Below the pieces are notes generated by a model. The model had not been told where the DNA came from. It ran no database searches and saw only the letters and a list, made by a program, of their open reading frames with translations. From Orientallactaga sibirica (lineage: Eukaryota > Chordata > Mammalia > Rodentia > Dipodidae), in NCBI GenBank assembly GCA_036365145.1, contig JAEOAD010001700.1:558001-622000 (forward strand): DNA of 64,000 bases, read 5' to 3'. The position numbers and the translations under genes were made by a program. Below are positions 59,188 through 64,000 of this stretch, in pieces. The stretch's first letter is position 1, and the number at the start of each line of letters is the position of its first letter.

Positions 59188-60855
59188 TGCAGTAGTTTGA
59201 ATAGATGGCCCCCAATATATTCAATGTTTTATTAGTTTATAGTTTGCATCTGCAGCAATGTCACTGGGTGGATCTTAAGGTGTGGTGGTGGGTTTAGGAT
59301 TTCAATCTAATGATATACAAAGTGTGCCCAGTTGGAGTTCCTGAGGTATGCTGTGGCTTTTGGCTGTGGCTTTGCTCTCTGTGTTTGGTCCTGTGAAGAG
59401 CAGGCCAGCTTCTTCTGCCATTATGGAACTTCCTCTGAACCTGTAAGCTCCAATAAATATCCCTTGGTCTGGAAGTTTATCTCAGTGAACTAGAAGCTGT
59501 TACAGAAAGTGGTACCAAGAGTGGGGTGAGATGAACCTAACCATGTGGGTTTTCGTCTTTTGGAACCTTTGTTTTGGAAGAACAGGCATGGACTTGGTGC
59601 TTGCAACTGAAGATGACATCTGGAGTGGTAAGCCAAGTATTATGGACTATTCTGATGAGAGTTTGAGAATACTAAGTGCAGACAGTACTGAACTTCGAGG
59701 CTTGGCTTATGAGCTTTCTAAGGGGAAGGAAAGAGTGCAGAGGACTTTGTTGGAACTGGGCTACTGGCATAAGGGTGGCTGCGTCCTGCTGCCCAGGCCC
59801 AGAGAGTTTCATCAAGGGAAATGCAAACTCTTTTGGAAAGAGTTGACTGGAGAAGGAACCTGCTTTTCAAGGCTATGATTTATTTCATCCCTGGATTAAG
59901 AATATGGCTGTGTCCTGCACACCTGGTATTAGCTTTGGAAGCATGAAAAATGCATGGAGTGGTCATGAATTGCACACGGTTCCAGGAGCCGCTGCTGAGA
60001 TGCGGCATGAGGCAGGGCATGAAGACCCTCAGGAATAGGCTGAAAGAGCCTTTGGAAGATGGACCGTGGTTTGCATGGAGACCTGAAGATGTTTTGGATA
60101 TACCAGGACTATGCAAGGGCTACCATGGAGTGCAGTGTTGGCCTGGGATGGAAGTTTTCCCTGGCTACTCTGCCCAGCTGGAGGTGTGGAATTGGAAAAC
60201 CTGGAGACTGTCAGTCTCTGGTTATATTGAACTTGAACTGCAGAAGTTTGATGATTGCTGATGGTGGTTGAGTTTGCATTGTTCTAGTTTCTCCTTGCTA
60301 TGCCTTATACCAGTTAAAAATGTTTACTCTGTGCCTTTACATGTTGAAAGTATTTGTTTGACTTTACAGGACTCACTAACTTAAGTTGGTCAAAACCATG
60401 GGGACCTTTGAAACTGGACTGAGTACAATTTACAATGTGTGATAGTTATAAATCTATTGGGTTCCAGGAGCGGAATGTGGTAGTTTGAATAGATGGCCCC
60501 CAATATATTCAGTGTTTTATTAGTTTTAAAGTTTATAGTTTTATTAGTTTATAGTTTGCACCTGCAGCCACCTTGCTGGAGGCAAATGTCAATGGGCAGA
60601 TCTTAAGGTGTGTTGGGTTTAGGGTTTCAATCTAATGATATACAAAGTGTGCCCAGTTGGAGTTCCTGAGGTATGCTGTGGCTTTTGGCTATGGCTTTGC
60701 TCTCTGTGTTTGGTCCTGTGAAGAGCAGGCCAGCTTCTTCTGCCATTATGGAACTTCCCCTGAATCTGTAAGCTCCAATAAATATCCCTTCCTCCATAAC
60801 TGTACCTGGTCTGGAAGTCCAGCTCAGCAAACCTGAAGCTGTCTGTTACAATCGC
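59183..60855 (+). mobile_element. Second MaLR element with older, diverged LTRs
   Basis: LTRs 59188-59504 and 60476-60850; the 5' LTR has lost about 60 bp. Flanks 'atcac' (59183-59187) and 'atcgc' (60851-60855) are a 5 bp duplication with one change. The interior matches 20161-21386. It split a B1, whose halves abut its ends. Confidence 0.9.
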
Positions 60856-61626
60856 CATGAGTTGAAGGCCACCCTGAGAATACAGAGTGAATTCCAAGTC
60901 AGCCTGGCCTAGAGTGAGACCCTACCTCAAAAAACAAAACAAAACAAAAAAGCAAAACAACAACAACAAAAGAATAGCTTTACTTTACATTGAAATCCCA
61001 TCGCTCAAAGCACCTATGGTACAAGGACCAAGACTGGTTTCAATGAGGGCTTGGGAAGTGTGGTGGGTGGGTCCTTTGGGCACTGTGGCAGTGACAGGAA
61101 TTGCCACTAAACGGGTCCCTGTGCAGTGCTAAGCTTGTGTGGCATTGCTAGGAAGTGAGAACCAGAGTTGGGGTTGGAATCTTGTGGACAATACTTCATA
61201 ACGAAGAAGTCAATGAATGGCAGGTGTCCACAGGGCAAGAATGCACGAAAATACCAGACAGGAGAAAGAATTCGAGTCATCTTGGATGTGGAAGAGAAGA
61301 CAATTGCTTTTGAATGTGGGTATGAGTTCCTGGGGGTTGCCTTTAGAGGACTTCCAAAGTCCTGTATCCAGCAGTTTCTGCTGTGTATGTCAACACAGAA
61401 GTGACTTTGGTTTACCTTGAAAAACCTTTGATAGATGACAATGGCTTTCTTGGGATGAAAGACATTGGAAAAGAGATCTACTTGTGGAAAGCAGAATCAT
61501 GAAATGATAGTACCACGTGTGCATGTTCAAGAAACACTTTGGAAAAACCATGAAGTTGTAAACTGGAGAAGCAACTCTGCAGCAGAGATTATCTTAGTGT
61601 TTCCTCTTTCCACTGGGTCAGAAAAG

Positions 61627-62100
61627 TCCTCAGGGTTGGGCTGGAGAGACAGCTTGGTGGTTAAGCACTTGTTTGTGAAGTCTAAGGACCCTGGTTCGAG
61701 GCTCAATTCCCCAGTACCCATGTAAGCCAGATGCACAAGGTGGCACATGCATCTGGAGTTCATTTGCAATGACTGGAGCCCTGGTGCACTCATGTAAGAG
61801 CCAAAGGAAGAGTAGGACTCCTTACAGTGTGCTCCTCCAGACACAAAATGGCCTGGATATCCACAACCTCACAGTGCTTATACAAGACCAGCATAATGGG
61901 AGAAAAAGATCATGACACCAAACTGGTAAGAGAGACTAATTGAGAGAGGGAGGGGATATGATGGAGAGTGAAGTTTCAAAGGGGAAAGTGGAGGGAGGGA
62001 GGGAAGTACCATGGGATATTGTCTACAATTAAAGAATCTGTCAACAACAAAATAATTTTTTTAAAAAATTAAAAATTAAAAAAAAAAGAATCCTCAGGGT
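61627..62100 (+). mobile_element. Bipartite Dip-L1 chimeric retroinsertion
   Basis: A Dip SINE 5' part (61639-61794, 'ggctggagagacagcttggt' onward) is fused directly to the last 290 bp of L1 3'UTR (61795-62088) plus an A-rich tail, both in plus orientation. One duplication, 'tcctcagggttg', flanks the whole (61627-61638; 62089-62100). FBXO45 3'UTR sequence is continuous across it. Confidence 0.85.
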
Positions 62101-62285
62101 TGTAGTTGGTTGAGTGGGCAGTTGACATATGGATGTTGCAACAGATTCGTTTCTAAGCTGGCAATGTGTTATTTCCAACTTTAAAGGTGAGCTTTTAAAG
62201 ATGCTGTAAAAGGATAAGAAAAGACAAGCTTGTTAAGTAGTTTGTTTATAAAGAAAGATTTATCCTATCTTACAACTGCCTGTTC

Positions 62286-63105
62286 TTTCTCCAGTCCCTT
62301 TTTCCCCAGCCACCTTGACTATTAGCCACTGCCGAGGGTCTTGGGTTTCCACCATGATTAGACGGTAAGACCCTGCTGCTGAAGACTCCATAAACTTGGG
62401 GGGCAAGGTCACTGAAAAATCCTGCTGGAGCTGAGCTGTAAAACCTCTTCCATGTAGACAAACTGACAGAAAACTGGAAAAAGCTATGCTGCATGCAGTT
62501 CAATGGGAGAGAGAGAAAAAAAATCACCAGTGGAGATACTCAACAATGGATACTGCAAGCCTTAAATTCAGCCAGCCAGGTCAAATGAGCCAACAGGTGC
62601 AATACTGGTATGTCTGTTATGGGGGAAACCAATGGCTCTCTAATTGGACTGGAGGCCTGCTCCATGGGAGGGAATACATCCCTGATACTGAAACCCTACA
62701 ACAGAGGTACTCATGAGCCCTAGGGTTGTAACGCCTGCTGGTGTCTGACTAAATGCATATACTATGCTCACTAAACTGCCCAGTAAGCACTTTTCTTAAT
62801 GTTCATACCCATATATTAATGCTGCTCTCACTTTTGGTTACAGAAGCTTCACTTTTCAGATGGCAGTGACCTTGGGATGACACAGAAGGCACAACAGTGC
62901 TAAGAAGTGACAGGAGTGCTCAGCATTGAAATATCTCTATCACATCTTCCAAGGCTCAGGGTCCATTGCAGAAGAGGTGGCAGAAAGAATGTAAGAGCCA
63001 AAGGAAGGGTAGGACTCCATACAACAAAGTGCTCCTCCAGACACAAAATGGCCTGGATATCCATAACCTCACAGTACCTGACACTACCTATACAAGACCA
63101 TCATA
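62286..63105 (+). mobile_element. L1 3'UTR
   Basis: Collinear with 47160-47990 and 55030-55830 ('aattggactggaggcctgct', 'ttcagatggcagtgacc', 'caaggctcagggtccattgc'). It ends where the LTR at 63106 begins, without reaching the L1 tail. Confidence 0.85.
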
Positions 63106-63349
63106 AGGCTAAGTCAGTCCCTGGAGACATGTCCAAACATGCCCAGACATGTCCCTTTTGCCCCAACCAATCACATTAAAAGATTCCCCTAGCTGTGCTT
63201 AAAAAGGGCCTGCATGCTCCTTTTATGGTCACCATTTTGTACAAATGGCTGACCCCGGCATGCTGGCTGATTCTGCAGAATAAATGCTCTTTGCTCTAAC
63301 ATATTATTTGACTCTGGGGTCTTTCTTTGGCCATTTTTGGATCCTTACA
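63106..63349 (+). repeat. 5' LTR of a third ERV
   Basis: AATAAA at 63279-63284; ends CCTTACA at 63349. The 5' boundary lacks a clear TG and may be truncated at the L1 junction. Confidence 0.75.
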
Positions 63350-63351
63350 TT

Positions 63352-63369
63352 TGGGGGCTTGTCTAGGAT
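63352..63369 (+). promoter_or_regulatory. Primer-binding site, decayed tRNA-Pro type
   Basis: 'tgggggcttgtctaggat' after a TT spacer; three differences from the tRNA-Pro complement, each a transition consistent with CpG decay. Confidence 0.7.
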
Positions 63370-63748
63370 CACTGAGGACCCCCCCAGACTCAATAGTGGA
63401 GCGTTTTCTAGGGGAACTATTGGTTCTCCACCAATCAGTGAGTTGGGATGGGCGCTCCTCTCCTCTGTGTTGTGTGTCTCTGTTTTACTCTGTTCCTTGT
63501 TTCTCTGGTAAATCTGGTGTCCGGACAGGAAGACGCGCCAATTGAACCCTTTCTGGTGGAGCCGGAGCGCTCCAGGTCTGACTCTGATTTTGGTAAATAC
63601 TGAGGGTTCATGCCCATCTGGAGGAGCCAGTTTACAGGATAGGCTGCCATCTGCATCATTTTGGTTTCTTTTTCACTCACCAGGGAATTTGTTTCTTTGT
63701 CTGTGTGTTTCTGTCTTGTTCGTCCTTTATACTTTCTTGTAAGACACC

Positions 63749-64000
63749 ATGGGACAGGTGGCGAGCTCCACCCCACTGGACCAGTCCAGTCACACTTCAA
63801 GGATTTCAGATGCCTGGCAGACGATCTGGGTTTAACAGTACAGCTGCAAAAATTAACCGTCTTTTGCAGGAACAGGAATGAGTGACTGACTTTCAATGTG
63901 AGATGGCCAGAGAGAGGCACCTTCCCACCATTTATCAAGTTAAGGGTATTGTGTATGGGAGTCCTGGGCATCCTGACCAGGTCCCGTATATTACTGTTTG
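63749..64000 (+). pseudogene. gag: Gammaretrovirus-like gag start, broken, runs off the window
   Basis: ATG at 63749 encodes MGQVASSTPLDQSS and meets a stop at about 63833. Other frames carry matrix-like HFKDFRCLADDLGL, VRWPERGTF and GHPDQVPYITVW, so the reading frame has shifted at least twice. The leader before it (63370-63748) is T-rich and similar in style to 40380-40620. Confidence 0.8.

Larger units (their letters stand above)
58214..62285 (+). pseudogene. FBXO45: FBXO45 processed pseudogene, split by several later insertions
   Basis: A GC-rich 5' part (58380-58560) leads into F-box sequence, [10 protein letters not shown] (about 58570), then [17 protein letters not shown] and [16 protein letters not shown] to IYIKN-like sequence at 58780. 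The copy resumes at about 60972 with the SPRY domain: [24 protein letters not shown], then further matches in shifted frames ([26 protein letters not shown]) to about 61435. Inserted are two B1s and part of a third (58791-59187, 60856-60970), a MaLR (59188-60850) and a Dip-L1 chimera (61639-62088). Stops and frameshifts are many. FBXO45 is an F-box/SPRY substrate adaptor of an atypical PHR1 ubiquitin ligase in neurons. Absence of introns indicates retrotransposition; the boundary positions are approximate and I saw no target-site duplication. Confidence 0.9.

Overview
This is mammalian nuclear DNA from a rodent, most likely a jerboa or jumping mouse (Dipodoidea, for example Jaculus). The inference rests on dozens of copies of a tRNA-derived SINE beginning 'ggctggagagatggcttag' and ending in CT-rich sequence plus (AAATA)n, which fits the B2-superfamily Dip SINE of jerboas. 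They are mixed with 7SL-derived B1 SINEs, L1, MaLR and ERV copies. Host gene content is thin; most of the window is retroelement sequence inserted in layers.

Layout. 1-12 kb: SINEs, a MaLR internal fragment at the left edge, a small GC-rich island at 1.44-1.87 kb, a run of SINEs sharing one target sequence (7.15-8.26 kb), and a scrambled SINE mosaic (9.4-11.2 kb). 12-14.1 kb: an isolated exon closely matching the receptor kinase MERTK (end of the first fibronectin III domain), tandemly duplicated in a ~1.03 kb unit. 14.2-19.2 kb (minus): a near full-length processed copy of Nemo-like kinase (NLK) with UTRs, a 15 bp target-site duplication and what looks like a retained terminal intron. 19.77-21.78 kb: a complete MaLR element with LTRs that appear identical. 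22-28.5 kb: SINEs and a solo LTR. 28.56-34.84 kb: a defective gammaretrovirus-like provirus. 35.5-37.36 kb: LTR, L1 and unclassified repeat pieces. 37.36-42.74 kb: a mostly non-coding ERV with betaretrovirus-like LTRs, tRNA-Lys primer site and gag start, plus an internal gammaretrovirus-like leader and matrix piece. 44.0-45.9 kb: two copies of one LTR-like sequence facing each other around a minisatellite. 46.3-48.15 kb: a 5'-truncated L1 with target-site duplication.

48.75-52.06 kb (minus) carries the only convincing functional host gene: the last two coding exons and the 3'UTR of STARD7, a START-domain phosphatidylcholine transfer protein. Window positions above 52 kb should therefore be STARD7 intron. 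That stretch holds an internally deleted L1, nested L1 pieces, a broken FBXO45 retrocopy (58.2-62.3 kb, plus) split by B1s, a second MaLR and a Dip-L1 chimera, and the 5' end of a third ERV running off the right edge.

I found no undescribed functional system. The observations most worth checking are the duplicated MERTK exon out of expected context, the retained intron in the NLK copy, the bipartite Dip-L1 chimera, the mosaic ERV, and the scrambled SINE stretch, which may be an assembly problem.
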